Positions 8,179-16,519 of a stretch of 64,000 bases of DNA are shown piece by piece. Position numbers and translations under genes: made by a program. The DNA comes from Pseudomonas viridiflava. GTDB lineage: Bacteria > Pseudomonadota > Gammaproteobacteria > Pseudomonadales > Pseudomonadaceae. Where the stretch lies: assembly GCF_900580675.1 (NCBI RefSeq), contig NZ_UTBG01000176.1, positions 1-64,000 of the forward strand, in the 5' to 3' direction. Every line of letters begins with the position of its first letter. Position 1 is the stretch's first letter. The notes under the pieces are model-generated. The model saw nothing but the letters and a program-made list of their open reading frames with translations, ran no database searches and was not told the DNA's origin.

Positions 8179-9015
8179 ATGCGTAACGATGCTAATGACG
8201 ATTTTGACAACGTTCCCAGCCTGCGGGCCAACCTTGGGGACGATGATGATTTCGAGCCGACTCCCGCCACCTCCATGCGCTCGCGTACGCCGCCCGTGGT
8301 CAAGGTCAAGAGCGCCAGCACCGGCCCGTTGTGGGCGTTGGTCGGCGCGCTGCTGATCGCCTTCGCGGGCCTCGCCTGGTGGAGCTTCCAGCAGATTTCC
8401 CTGATGGGCCAGCAACTGGTCGCCACCCAGGAAAGCTTTGCGCGCATCAGCGAAGAAGCGGCGGGCCGCTTGCAGGATATTTCCGGCAAGGTAGTGGCCA
8501 GCGAGGCCAGTGTGAACAATGGCAGCGAAGCCTTGAAGTTGCAGATCAAGCAGCTGGAAACGCAGCTGCTGGAGCAGGGCAAGCAGCAAGTAGGCGTCGC
8601 CGGCCAGGCCACCGAACTGGACAAGCGCCTGGCGCAGATGACCGCCAGTACTACCGACCTGTCCAACGCCAACGCCAAGCTGCAAGGCCAGGTGCAGGCC
8701 CTGACCGATGCCGTGGCGACCTTGAAGGCCGCCCAAGGCGATGCCGGCAAGCGCGACACTGAGCTCAAGGACCTGGCCGCCGACGTTGCCGCCCTGAAGA
8801 AGCAAGGCAACCCGAGCGCCGCCATCGCGCGTATCGAGCAGGACTTGGTGGTGCTCAAGAGCGCCCAGGAAAACCAGCCGTCCAACAGCGATGCGCCGAC
8901 CAATAAAGAGTTCGACGTGTTCCGCATCCAGACCACGCGCAACATCACCACCCTGCAGAGCCAGGTGCAGAGCTTGAGTCAGCAACTCAGCGCGCCAGCG
9001 CGGGTCACCCCATAG
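8179..9015 (+). CDS. Inner-membrane coiled-coil protein of unknown function
   Basis: A 278-residue protein with an acidic, disordered N-terminus (residues 1-45, with DDDD), one membrane helix (about 50-70, LWALVGALLIAFAGLAWW) and a long periplasmic alpha-helical region rich in Gln, Ala, Leu and Lys with heptad character (about 75-260). The orientation expected is N-terminus in, coiled coil out. Conserved in pseudomonads and sometimes labelled ATPase, but I see no Walker motif. Role unknown; the architecture suggests a scaffold or envelope organiser. Confidence 0.75.
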   Translation: MRNDANDDFDNVPSLRANLGDDDDFEPTPATSMRSRTPPVVKVKSASTGPLWALVGALLIAFAGLAWWSFQQISLMGQQLVATQESFARISEEAAGRLQDISGKVVASEASVNNGSEALKLQIKQLETQLLEQGKQQVGVAGQATELDKRLAQMTASTTDLSNANAKLQGQVQALTDAVATLKAAQGDAGKRDTELKDLAADVAALKKQGNPSAAIARIEQDLVVLKSAQENQPSNSDAPTNKEFDVFRIQTTRNITTLQSQVQSLSQQLSAPARVTP

Positions 9016-9052
9016 GGACAGCGACCGATCCTGTGTTGCAAACCGATCTGAA

Positions 9053-9138
9053 TGTGGGGCTTGCTCGCGAATGCGGTGGTTCAGTCAAAGATGCACCGAC
9101 TGATACTCCGCTTTCGCGTGCAAGCCCGCTCCTACAAT
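9053..9138. repeat. REPIN-type inverted doublet (degenerate copy)
   Basis: A pair of inverted REP palindromes around a short interior. The left arm has lost four bases of the usual TGTGGGAGCGGGC core and the right arm carries substitutions, so the copy is ageing. The 39-base interior (9073-9111) is the exact reverse complement of the interior of the copy at 57795-57883. Confidence 0.85.
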
Positions 9139-9176
9139 TAGAGTGGGGCCAGGCGCTGAACAGGATCGCCTGCAGC

Positions 9177-9200
9177 AAATGTCACCAAGTGGTGACATTT
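9177..9200. promoter_or_regulatory. 24-bp palindromic operator upstream of the AGE gene
   Basis: A perfect palindrome with 11-bp arms around a central AG; its core is TGTCACCA-AG-TGGTGACA (9180-9197). The same 18-bp core recurs before gtsA (10524-10541). In both places GTTAC lies at +16 to +20 and GTTTARACTCC starts at +40 from the palindrome end, so operator and promoter were copied or conserved together. The regulator is not identified. Confidence 0.75.
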
Positions 9201-9262
9201 CCCATCCCCTTCGTTACTTGCCCCCGTCTCGCCCTTGTTTAGACTCCGGTCATCCCATAAAA

Positions 9263-9270
9263 AATAATAA
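9263..9270 (+). promoter_or_regulatory. AAnAAnAA (Crc/Hfq-type) motif at AGE gene
   Basis: AATAATAA lies next to the ribosome-binding region, nine bases before the ATG at 9280. This fits the CA motif by which Hfq with Crc represses translation in pseudomonads. Short A-rich motifs occur by chance; the repeat across five sugar genes here makes it more credible. Confidence 0.45.
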
Positions 9271-9279
9271 GGGCCATCC

Positions 9280-10539
9280 ATGACCACGCAACCACTGCCT
9301 CTTAGCAGTTGGCTGAACGCGCCTGCCCATCACGCCTGGCTTGCCGCCGAAGGCCAGCGCCTGCTGACATTCGCCAAAGCCTCGCGACTGCCCGACGGTT
9401 TTGGCAACCTGGACGATAAAGGCCAACTGCCGGCCGATGCCTACGCCGAAACCATGAACACTGCGCGCATGACCCACAGCTTCGCCATGGCGCACGCGAT
9501 GGGGCTGCCCGGTTACGCTGAACTGGTGGAGCACGGTGTAACCTCCCTGAGTGGCCCGCTGCGGGATAGCGAGCACGGGGGCTGGTTCGCCGCGCCACAG
9601 GCGGTGGATGGCAACCGTGGCAAAGCCGCCTACCTGCACGCCTTTGTCGCCCTGGCCGCCAGCTCGGCCGTGGTGGCCGGCGCGCCGGGTGCGCACGCGC
9701 TGTTGAACGACGCCATCCATATCATCGAGCAGTTTTTCTGGAGCGAGGAGGAGGGCGCGATGCTCGAATCCTTTGCCCAGGACTGGAGCGGCGTCGAGAC
9801 CTATCGCGGTGCCAACAGCAACATGCACGCCACCGAAGCTTTCCTGGCGCTCGCGGATGTGACCGGTGACACACGCTGGCTGGACCGCGCGCTGCGTATC
9901 GTCGAGCGGGTTATCCACACCCATGCCGCCGGCAACCAGTTCATGGTGATCGAGCATTTTGATGCTCAGTGGAAACCCTTGCTCGGTTACAACGAAGACA
10001 ACCCCGCCGATGGCTTTCGCCCCTATGGCATTACCCCCGGCCACGGTTTCGAGTGGGCGCGGCTGGTATTGCACCTGGAAGCTGCGCGCCTGCAAGCCGG
10101 GCTGGTCACGCCGGAGTGGCTGGTCACCGACGCCAAGGGCCTGTTTGCCAGCGCCTGTGAATACGCGTGGGCCGTGGACGGCGCCCCCGGCATTGTCTAC
10201 ACCCTGGACTGGAACCAGCGCCCGGTGGTACGCGAACGCCTGCACTGGACCCACGCCGAAGCCAGCGCCGCTGCCCAGGCTTTGCTCAAACGCACGGGTG
10301 AGCTGCATTACGAAACCTGGTACCGGCGCTTCTGGGAGTTTTGCGAAGCTCACTTTATCGACCGTGTCCACGGCAGCTGGCACCACGAACTCAACCCGCA
10401 CAACCAACCCAGCAGCAAGATCTGGGGCGGCAAACCGGACCTGTACCATGCCTGGCAAGCGGTATTGCTGCCTGCGCTGCCGTTGGCGCCAAGCATGGCC
10501 AGTGCCATCGGGGTTGGGCGTTATGTCACCAAGTGGTGA
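9280..10539 (+). CDS. AGE-family sugar isomerase/epimerase (mannose isomerase-like)
   Basis: A 419-residue (alpha/alpha)6-barrel enzyme of the N-acylglucosamine 2-epimerase family, closest in feel to YihS/D-mannose isomerase, which interconverts mannose, fructose and glucose-type aldoses and ketoses. Family hallmarks include the HGFEWARLVLHLE segment near residue 250, with a candidate catalytic His, and HGSWHHELN near residue 365. It lies directly upstream of the glucose transporter operon and has the same promoter-operator arrangement, pointing to sugar use. Its last five codons and stop (YVTKW-stop) lie within the gtsA operator. Exact substrate uncertain. Confidence 0.85.
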   Translation: MTTQPLPLSSWLNAPAHHAWLAAEGQRLLTFAKASRLPDGFGNLDDKGQLPADAYAETMNTARMTHSFAMAHAMGLPGYAELVEHGVTSLSGPLRDSEHGGWFAAPQAVDGNRGKAAYLHAFVALAASSAVVAGAPGAHALLNDAIHIIEQFFWSEEEGAMLESFAQDWSGVETYRGANSNMHATEAFLALADVTGDTRWLDRALRIVERVIHTHAAGNQFMVIEHFDAQWKPLLGYNEDNPADGFRPYGITPGHGFEWARLVLHLEAARLQAGLVTPEWLVTDAKGLFASACEYAWAVDGAPGIVYTLDWNQRPVVRERLHWTHAEASAAAQALLKRTGELHYETWYRRFWEFCEAHFIDRVHGSWHHELNPHNQPSSKIWGGKPDLYHAWQAVLLPALPLAPSMASAIGVGRYVTKW

Positions 10540-10542
10540 CAT
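10523..10542. promoter_or_regulatory. 20-bp palindromic operator upstream of gtsA
   Basis: The core TGTCACCA-AG-TGGTGACA (10524-10541) is identical to that at 9180-9197, here with one more matched base on each side. It overlaps the last codons and the TGA stop of the AGE gene (10537-10539) and lies 102 bases before the gtsA start. The downstream GTTAC and GTTTAAACTCC elements have the same spacing as in the first copy. Confidence 0.75.
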
Positions 10543-10621
10543 TTGAGCATCCCTTTGTTACCTGCGCTTGAAAAATCCATGTTTAAACTCCGTGCAGCGC
10601 AAGCTCTAGACTTGCATGCAT

Positions 10622-10629
10622 AACAACAA
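10622..10629 (+). promoter_or_regulatory. AAnAAnAA (Crc/Hfq-type) motif at gtsA
   Basis: AACAACAA immediately precedes the Shine-Dalgarno sequence AAGG of gtsA. Crc/Hfq control of glucose uptake genes is established in Pseudomonas putida and P. aeruginosa; application to this copy is inference. Confidence 0.55.
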
Positions 10630-10643
10630 GAAAAGGTATTCAG

Positions 10644-11930
10644 ATGAACGCGATTAATCGCCTCGCCGTAGCTATTTCCGTTGCCTCGTTGTTTCCCCTC
10701 AGTGCATTTGCCGCCGACTCGAAAGGGACGGTTGAAGTTGTGCATTGGTGGACCTCGGGCGGTGAAAAAGCGGCTGTAGATGTCTTGAAGGCCCAAGTCG
10801 AAAAAGACGGCTTCACCTGGAAAGACGGCGCTGTTGCAGGTGGCGGCGGTGCCACTGCAATGACCGTGCTGAAAAGCCGTGCGGTTGCCGGCAACCCACC
10901 TGGCGTTGCCCAGATCAAAGGCCCCGATATCCAGGAATGGGCGTCCACCGGCCTGCTCGACACCGACGTGCTCAAAGACGTAGCCAAAGAAGAAAAATGG
11001 GACTCCCTGCTCGACAAGAAAGTCTCCGATACCGTGAAGTACGACGGTGACTACGTCGCCGTACCGGTCAACATCCACCGTGTTAACTGGCTGTGGATCA
11101 ACCCGGAAGTCTTCAAGAAAGCCGGTATCACCAAGAACCCGACTACCCTCGAAGAATTCTACGCAGCCGGCGACAAGCTGAAAGCGGCAGGCTTCATTCC
11201 GCTCGCCCACGGTGGCCAGCCTTGGCAGGACAGCACTGTATTCGAAGCCGTGGTGCTGTCGGTGATGGGTGCGGATGGCTACAAGAAAGCCCTGGTTGAC
11301 CTGGACAACGCCGCGCTGACCGGCCCTGAAATGGTCAAGTCCCTCACTGAGCTGAAGAAAGTCGCGACCTATATGGACGTTGACGGCAAAGGCCAGGACT
11401 GGAACCTTGAAGCCGGTAAAGTCATCAACGGCAAGGCCGGCATGCAGATCATGGGCGACTGGGCCAAGTCCGAATGGACTGCCGCCAAGAAAGTCGCCGG
11501 CAAAGATTACGAGTGCGTAGCCTTCCCGGGCACCGACAAAGCCTTCACCTACAACATCGACTCCCTGGCGGTGTTCAAGCAGAAAGACAAAGGCACTGCT
11601 GCCGGTCAGCAAGATATTGCCAAAGTCGTGCTGGGTGAAAACTTCCAGAAAGTCTTCAGCATCAACAAAGGTTCGATCCCTGTGCGAACCGACATGCTGC
11701 AGAAAATGGACTCGTACGGTTTCGACTCTTGCGCCCAGACCGCCGCCAAAGACTTCCTGGCTGATGCCAAATCCGGCGGCCTGCAGCCAAGCATGGCGCA
11801 CAACATGGCCACCACCCTGGCTGTGCAAGGTGCGTTCTTTGATGTCGTGACCAACTACATCAACGATCCGAAAGCCGACCCGGCCGACACAGCCAAGAAA
11901 CTCGGCGCTGCGATCAAGTCAGCCAAGTAA
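10644..11930 (+). CDS. gtsA: Glucose ABC transporter, periplasmic binding protein
   Basis: A 428-residue solute-binding protein of the extracellular family 1. A Sec signal peptide (about residues 1-24, ending SAFA-AD) precedes the mature domain, which starts with the typical [13 protein letters not shown] strand. It delivers glucose, and often mannose, to GtsBC in the inner membrane. It heads the gtsABCD-oprB order known from P. putida and P. aeruginosa. The gap to gtsB (91 bases) holds a GGGG/CCCC-type imperfect hairpin (about 11950-11980), CCTTGTGAGGGG against CCCCTCACAAGG, which probably lowers downstream expression relative to the binding protein. Confidence 0.96.
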   Translation: MNAINRLAVAISVASLFPLSAFAADSKGTVEVVHWWTSGGEKAAVDVLKAQVEKDGFTWKDGAVAGGGGATAMTVLKSRAVAGNPPGVAQIKGPDIQEWASTGLLDTDVLKDVAKEEKWDSLLDKKVSDTVKYDGDYVAVPVNIHRVNWLWINPEVFKKAGITKNPTTLEEFYAAGDKLKAAGFIPLAHGGQPWQDSTVFEAVVLSVMGADGYKKALVDLDNAALTGPEMVKSLTELKKVATYMDVDGKGQDWNLEAGKVINGKAGMQIMGDWAKSEWTAAKKVAGKDYECVAFPGTDKAFTYNIDSLAVFKQKDKGTAAGQQDIAKVVLGENFQKVFSINKGSIPVRTDMLQKMDSYGFDSCAQTAAKDFLADAKSGGLQPSMAHNMATTLAVQGAFFDVVTNYINDPKADPADTAKKLGAAIKSAK

Positions 11931-11946
11931 CGGTTAGCAGCTGGTC

Positions 11947-11981
11947 CCTTGTGAGGGGAAACCCCCTGACCCCTCACAAGG
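11947..11981 (+). promoter_or_regulatory. gtsA-gtsB intergenic stem-loop
   Basis: CCTTGTGAGGGG and CCCCTCACAAGG form a perfect 12-bp stem with a loop of about eight bases between gtsA and gtsB. There is no T run of terminator quality (GTTTG follows). Such hairpins commonly stabilise the binding-protein message and attenuate the downstream permease genes. Confidence 0.7.
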
Positions 11982-12021
11982 TTTGTTCCTGTAGTCCTTT
12001 TTCCCTGTATTGGATTTCCCC

Positions 12022-12930
12022 ATGAGTTCTGTTGCTGTGTTCAGCAAAGCCTCGCCGTTCGATGCACTGCAGCGCTGGCTCCCTAAATTGGTGCTGGCGC
12101 CCAGCATGTTCATCGTGTTGGTGGGCTTCTACGGCTACATCCTGTGGACGTTTGTACTCTCGTTCACCACGTCTACGTTCCTGCCGAGCTACAAATGGGC
12201 AGGTCTTGCGCAGTACGAGCGGTTGTTCGACAACGACCGCTGGTGGGTAGCGAGCAAGAACCTGGCTGTTTTCGGCGGGATGTTTATCGGCATCACCCTG
12301 GTCATCGGCGTGACACTGGCGATCTTCCTCGACCAGAAAATCCGTCGTGAAGGCTTTATCCGCACCATTTACCTGTACCCGATGGCGCTCTCGATGATCG
12401 TCACCGGTACCGCCTGGAAATGGCTGCTCAACCCGGGCATGGGCCTGGACAAACTCCTGCGTGACTGGGGCTGGGAAGGTTTCCGCCTGGACTGGCTGAT
12501 CGACCCGGACCGCGTCGTGTACTGCCTGGTGATTGCCGCCGTCTGGCAAGCCTCGGGTTTCATCATGGCGATGTTCCTCGCCGGCCTGCGTGGGGTTGAT
12601 CAGTCGATCATCCGCGCCGCGCAGATCGACGGCGCGAGCCTGCCGCGCATCTACTGGAGCGTGGTGCTGCCAAGCCTGCGCCCGGTGTTCTTCAGTGCGG
12701 TGATGATCCTGGCGCACATCGCGATCAAGAGCTTCGACCTGGTCGCGGCCATGACTGCCGGCGGCCCGGGCTACTCGTCCGACTTGCCGGCGATGTTCAT
12801 GTACTCGTTCACCTTCAGCCGTGGCCAGATGGGCATGGGCTCGGCCAGTGCAATCCTGATGCTCGGTGCGATCCTCGCGATCATCGTGCCTTACCTCTAC
12901 TCCGAGCTGAGGACCAAGCGTAATGACTAG
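12022..12930 (+). CDS. gtsB: Glucose ABC transporter, permease 1
   Basis: A 302-residue inner-membrane permease of the MalF/UgpA type with about six membrane helices. The EAA-like cytoplasmic loop, which docks on the ATPase, is seen as RAAQIDGASLPRIYWSVVLP near residue 200. I use the ATG at 12022; a TTG four codons earlier has no advantage. Its end overlaps gtsC by eight bases, consistent with translational coupling. With GtsC it forms the channel for glucose. Confidence 0.95.
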   Translation: MSSVAVFSKASPFDALQRWLPKLVLAPSMFIVLVGFYGYILWTFVLSFTTSTFLPSYKWAGLAQYERLFDNDRWWVASKNLAVFGGMFIGITLVIGVTLAIFLDQKIRREGFIRTIYLYPMALSMIVTGTAWKWLLNPGMGLDKLLRDWGWEGFRLDWLIDPDRVVYCLVIAAVWQASGFIMAMFLAGLRGVDQSIIRAAQIDGASLPRIYWSVVLPSLRPVFFSAVMILAHIAIKSFDLVAAMTAGGPGYSSDLPAMFMYSFTFSRGQMGMGSASAILMLGAILAIIVPYLYSELRTKRND

Positions 12931-13768
12931 TCTCGCTTCCAAACCTGCCATCAGCCTGAGCCGCATCGCGATCTATGCGGTGCTGATCCTCGCTGTATTG
13001 CTGTACCTGGTGCCGCTGGTGGTGATGCTGCTGACCAGCTTCAAGACCCCGGAAGACATCAGCACCGGCAACCTGCTCAGCTGGCCGACCGTGGTCAGCG
13101 GCATCGGCTGGGTCAAGGCCTGGGCCACCGTGGACGGTTACTTCTGGAACTCGATCAAGATCACCGTTCCGGCCGTACTGATCTCCACTGCCATCGGCGC
13201 CTTGAACGGCTACGTATTGTCGTTCTGGCGCTTCAAAGGTTCGCAGCTGTTCTTCGGCTTGCTGCTGTTCGGTTGCTTCCTGCCGTTCCAGACCGTGCTG
13301 CTGCCGGCGTCGTTTACCCTCGGAAAGATGGGCCTGGCCAGCACCACCACCGGCCTGGTGTTTGTGCACGTGGTCTACGGCCTGGCGTTCACCACGCTGT
13401 TCTTCCGCAACTACTACGTGAGCATCCCGGATGCGCTGATCAAGGCGGCACGCCTGGACGGTGCAGGCTTCTTCACGATCTTCCGCCTGATCATTCTGCC
13501 GATGTCGACGCCGATCATCATGGTTTGCCTGATCTGGCAGTTCACCCAGATCTGGAACGACTTCCTGTTTGGTGTGGTGTTCTCCAGCGGCGACTCGCAG
13601 CCCATCACGGTGGCGCTGAACAACCTGGTCAACACCAGCACCGGGGCCAAGGAATATAACGTGGATATGGCGGCGGCGATGATCGCCGGGCTGCCGACCC
13701 TGCTGGTCTATGTGATCGCAGGCAAGTATTTCGTGCGCGGCCTCACAGCCGGCGCGGTCAAGGGGTAA
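12923..13768 (+). CDS. gtsC: Glucose ABC transporter, permease 2
   Basis: A 281-residue MalG/UgpE-type permease with six predicted membrane helices. The EAA loop is seen as KAARLDGAGFFTIFRLIILP near residue 175. The start lies within gtsB (eight-base overlap) and the stop is two bases before gtsD, so the three are tightly coupled. It forms the heterodimeric inner-membrane channel with GtsB. Confidence 0.95.
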   Translation: MTSLASKPAISLSRIAIYAVLILAVLLYLVPLVVMLLTSFKTPEDISTGNLLSWPTVVSGIGWVKAWATVDGYFWNSIKITVPAVLISTAIGALNGYVLSFWRFKGSQLFFGLLLFGCFLPFQTVLLPASFTLGKMGLASTTTGLVFVHVVYGLAFTTLFFRNYYVSIPDALIKAARLDGAGFFTIFRLIILPMSTPIIMVCLIWQFTQIWNDFLFGVVFSSGDSQPITVALNNLVNTSTGAKEYNVDMAAAMIAGLPTLLVYVIAGKYFVRGLTAGAVKG

Positions 13769-13770
13769 TC

Positions 13771-14934
13771 ATGGCTACGCTTGAACTTCGCAATGTAAAC
13801 AAGACCTACGGTGCCGGCCTGCCCGACACCCTGAAGAACATCGAGCTGTCGATCAAGGAAGGCGAATTCCTGATCCTGGTCGGCCCTTCGGGCTGCGGTA
13901 AATCCACGCTGATGAACTGCATCGCCGGGCTTGAGACCATCTCCGGCGGGGCGATCATGATCGGTGACCAGGACGTCAGCGGCATGAGCCCCAAGGATCG
14001 CGACATCGCCATGGTGTTCCAGTCCTACGCGCTGTACCCGACCATGAGCGTGCGCGAGAACATCGAGTTCGGCCTGAAGATCCGCAAGATGCCCCAGGCC
14101 GACATCGACACCGAAGTCGCACGCGTGGCCAAGTTGCTGCAGATCGAGCACCTGCTCAACCGCAAGCCAGGCCAGTTGTCCGGTGGCCAGCAACAGCGTG
14201 TGGCCATGGGCCGTGCCCTGGCGCGTCGGCCGAAGATCTACCTGTTCGACGAACCGCTGTCCAACCTCGACGCCAAGCTGCGCGTCGAGATGCGCACCGA
14301 AATGAAACTGATGCACCAGCGTCTCAAGACCACCACCGTCTATGTCACGCACGACCAGATCGAAGCGATGACCCTGGGCGACAAAGTGGCGGTGATGAAG
14401 GACGGCATCATCCAGCAATTCGGTACGCCGAAAGAAATTTACAACGACCCGGCCAATCTATTTGTGGCAAGCTTTATCGGTTCACCTCCAATGAACTTCG
14501 TACCTTTGCGCCTGCAACGCAAAGATGGCCAATTAGTGGCGCTGCTCAACAGTGGCCAGGCCCGTTGCGAGCTGCCGCTGAGCATGAACGACGCCGGCCT
14601 TGAAGACCGCGACGTGATTCTTGGCCTGCGCCCGGAGCAAATCGTACTGGCCACGGGGGAGGGCAATGGTTCGTCGAGCATTCGTGCCGAAGTCCAGGTC
14701 ACCGAGCCCACCGGCCCGGACACCCTGGTATTTGTGCAGCTCAATGACACCAAGGTCTGCTGCCGCCTGGCGCCCGATGTGGCACCGCAGGTGGGCGAGA
14801 CCCTGACACTGCAATTCGATCCGGCCAAGGTGTTGCTGTTCGACGCCAAGACCGGTGAGCGCCTTGGCACTGCTGCTTCAGTGCCGACCCCTGTGGGAGC
14901 CGGGCTTGCCCGCGATGGCGTCACCGCGTTGTAA
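13771..14934 (+). CDS. gtsD: Glucose ABC transporter, ATP-binding subunit
   Basis: A 387-residue MalK/UgpC-type ATPase. Walker A is GPSGCGKST (residues 37-45), the ABC signature LSGGQQQRV is near 135, Walker B is YLFDEP near 157, and the H-loop is VTHDQ; a C-terminal OB-fold (TOBE) regulatory domain fills residues 240-370. The last residues, [14 protein letters not shown], and the stop codon are read from a REPIN (14892-14980), so the native C-terminus appears to have been replaced or extended by repeat DNA. The catalytic core is intact, so function is expected to persist. Confidence 0.95.
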   Translation: MATLELRNVNKTYGAGLPDTLKNIELSIKEGEFLILVGPSGCGKSTLMNCIAGLETISGGAIMIGDQDVSGMSPKDRDIAMVFQSYALYPTMSVRENIEFGLKIRKMPQADIDTEVARVAKLLQIEHLLNRKPGQLSGGQQQRVAMGRALARRPKIYLFDEPLSNLDAKLRVEMRTEMKLMHQRLKTTTVYVTHDQIEAMTLGDKVAVMKDGIIQQFGTPKEIYNDPANLFVASFIGSPPMNFVPLRLQRKDGQLVALLNSGQARCELPLSMNDAGLEDRDVILGLRPEQIVLATGEGNGSSSIRAEVQVTEPTGPDTLVFVQLNDTKVCCRLAPDVAPQVGETLTLQFDPAKVLLFDAKTGERLGTAASVPTPVGAGLARDGVTAL

Positions 14935-14980
14935 ATGAGGGACCGGGTGGCCTGCATCGCGGCAAGCCCGGCTCCCCCAT
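14892..14980. repeat. REPIN-type doublet overlapping the end of gtsD
   Basis: Inverted arms TGTGGGAGCCGGGCTTGCC and GGCAAGCCCGGCTCCCC surround a degenerate interior. The first 43 bases are coding (C-terminus and stop of gtsD). This copy uses the GAGCCGGGC variant of the core, unlike the GAGCGGGC copies elsewhere. Confidence 0.85.
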
Positions 14981-15042
14981 AAAATTGAGATAAGTTGTTG
15001 TTTTAGATAAAAAAAGTAAACCGCGTTAGATAAAAACAGTTT

Positions 15043-15050
15043 AATAACAA
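15043..15050 (+). promoter_or_regulatory. AAnAAnAA (Crc/Hfq-type) motif at oprB
   Basis: AATAACAA lies 19 bases before the oprB start, in an AT-rich leader just ahead of GAGG. It fits translational catabolite repression of the porin. Inference from motif and gene role. Confidence 0.45.
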
Positions 15051-15069
15051 TAAAGACGAGGATGTAGGG

Positions 15070-16416
15070 ATGAAAAAGCAACACAACAACACTCGGCTGA
15101 TCTGCCAACTGTCAGCAGCTGCAGCCCTTGTACTGTCCGCCAATGCGATGGCGGCCGACGCATTCAGTGCCGATTCCCAGTGGATGACCGGTGACTGGGG
15201 CGGCGAGCGTACCAAGCTGATCGAGCAAGGTATCGACATCAAGGCTGACTACGTAGGGGAAATGGGCGCCAACCTGCATGGCGGCTATAACGACGACAAA
15301 ACCGGCCGTTACTCCGACCAGTTTGGTCTGGGCGTAGCACTGGATCTGCAAAAGCTGTGGGGCTGGGATAACACCCAGGCCAAGATCCAACTGACCAACC
15401 GTAATGGCCAGAACATCTCCAACGACCGCATTGGCGACCCCCGTGCCGGCACGCTGAGTTCGTCCATGGAAGTTTACGGCCGTGGCCACATGGTGCGTCT
15501 GACCCAGTTCTGGATTCAGCACCAGATGTTCGACAACAAGCTCGACGTGAAACTCGGCTACTTCGGTGAAGGCGAAGACTTCAACACCTTCCCGTGCGAC
15601 TTCCAGAACCTGTCGTTCTGCGGTTCCCAGGTCGGTAACTATGTAAACACCTGGTACAACTGGCCGGTCAGCCAGGCTGCCATCCGCGTGAAGTACCACA
15701 TCACCCCAGAGTTGTATGCGCAGATCGGTGCCTACAACCAGAACCCATCGCAGCTGGAGCACGGCAACGGCTTCAAACTCAGCGGCAGCGGCACCAAGGG
15801 CACCGTGATTCCGGTGGAATTGGTCTGGTCGCCGAAAGTTAACAGCCTGCCGGGCGAATACCGTGTGGGTTACTACAAGAGCGCCGCTGACGCTGCCGAC
15901 GTTCGTGAAGACGTCAACGGCAACGATGCTGCCACCACCGGCGCGGCCTTCCGCACCCGCAGCAGCAAAAAAGGCTACTGGTTCGTGGCGCAACAGCAAC
16001 TCACCACGCATAACGGCGACGCTACCCGCGGCCTGAACATCGCGGCCAACGCTACGTTCCACGACAAGGAAACCAACCTGGTCGACAACTATCAGTCGCT
16101 GATGCTGGTGTACAAGGGCCCATTCGACGCGCGTCCAAAAGACGACATCGGGATTGGTGTGGCGCGTCTGCACGTCAACGATGACGTGAAGAAAAACGCC
16201 GAACTGCTCAACGTCGCCAACGGCGTGAACGACTACGACAACCCGCTGTACACGCCAATTCGCGAAACCGAGTACAACGTCGAACTCAACTACGGCATCA
16301 AGGTGACCAACTGGCTGACCGTGCGCCCGAACCTGCAGTACGTTGTGCAGCCGGGTGGCGTGGATAAAGTCGACAACGCCTTCGTAGCCGGTTTGAAAAT
16401 CCAGTCTACGTTCTAA
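15070..16416 (+). CDS. oprB: Carbohydrate-selective outer-membrane porin
   Basis: A 448-residue OprB-family porin for glucose and related sugars. It has a Sec signal peptide (residues 1-28, ending NAMA-AD), a mature start with the family motif SQWMTGDWGGERTKL, beta-strand periodicity throughout, and a C-terminal aromatic residue (STF) typical of outer-membrane barrels. It follows gtsD across a REPIN and AT-rich leader with its own probable promoter. It supplies the GtsA binding protein with substrate. Confidence 0.96.
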   Translation: MKKQHNNTRLICQLSAAAALVLSANAMAADAFSADSQWMTGDWGGERTKLIEQGIDIKADYVGEMGANLHGGYNDDKTGRYSDQFGLGVALDLQKLWGWDNTQAKIQLTNRNGQNISNDRIGDPRAGTLSSSMEVYGRGHMVRLTQFWIQHQMFDNKLDVKLGYFGEGEDFNTFPCDFQNLSFCGSQVGNYVNTWYNWPVSQAAIRVKYHITPELYAQIGAYNQNPSQLEHGNGFKLSGSGTKGTVIPVELVWSPKVNSLPGEYRVGYYKSAADAADVREDVNGNDAATTGAAFRTRSSKKGYWFVAQQQLTTHNGDATRGLNIAANATFHDKETNLVDNYQSLMLVYKGPFDARPKDDIGIGVARLHVNDDVKKNAELLNVANGVNDYDNPLYTPIRETEYNVELNYGIKVTNWLTVRPNLQYVVQPGGVDKVDNAFVAGLKIQSTF

Positions 16417-16519
16417 GGCTGTTGCGATAAGCTCCTTCTCTCTGTGCGCATTTTGCGGGTAGCCATGGCTATCCGCTTTTTTTTGGGCTGCACTGCGATG
16501 ATTTTCAGGACCGTGGCAC

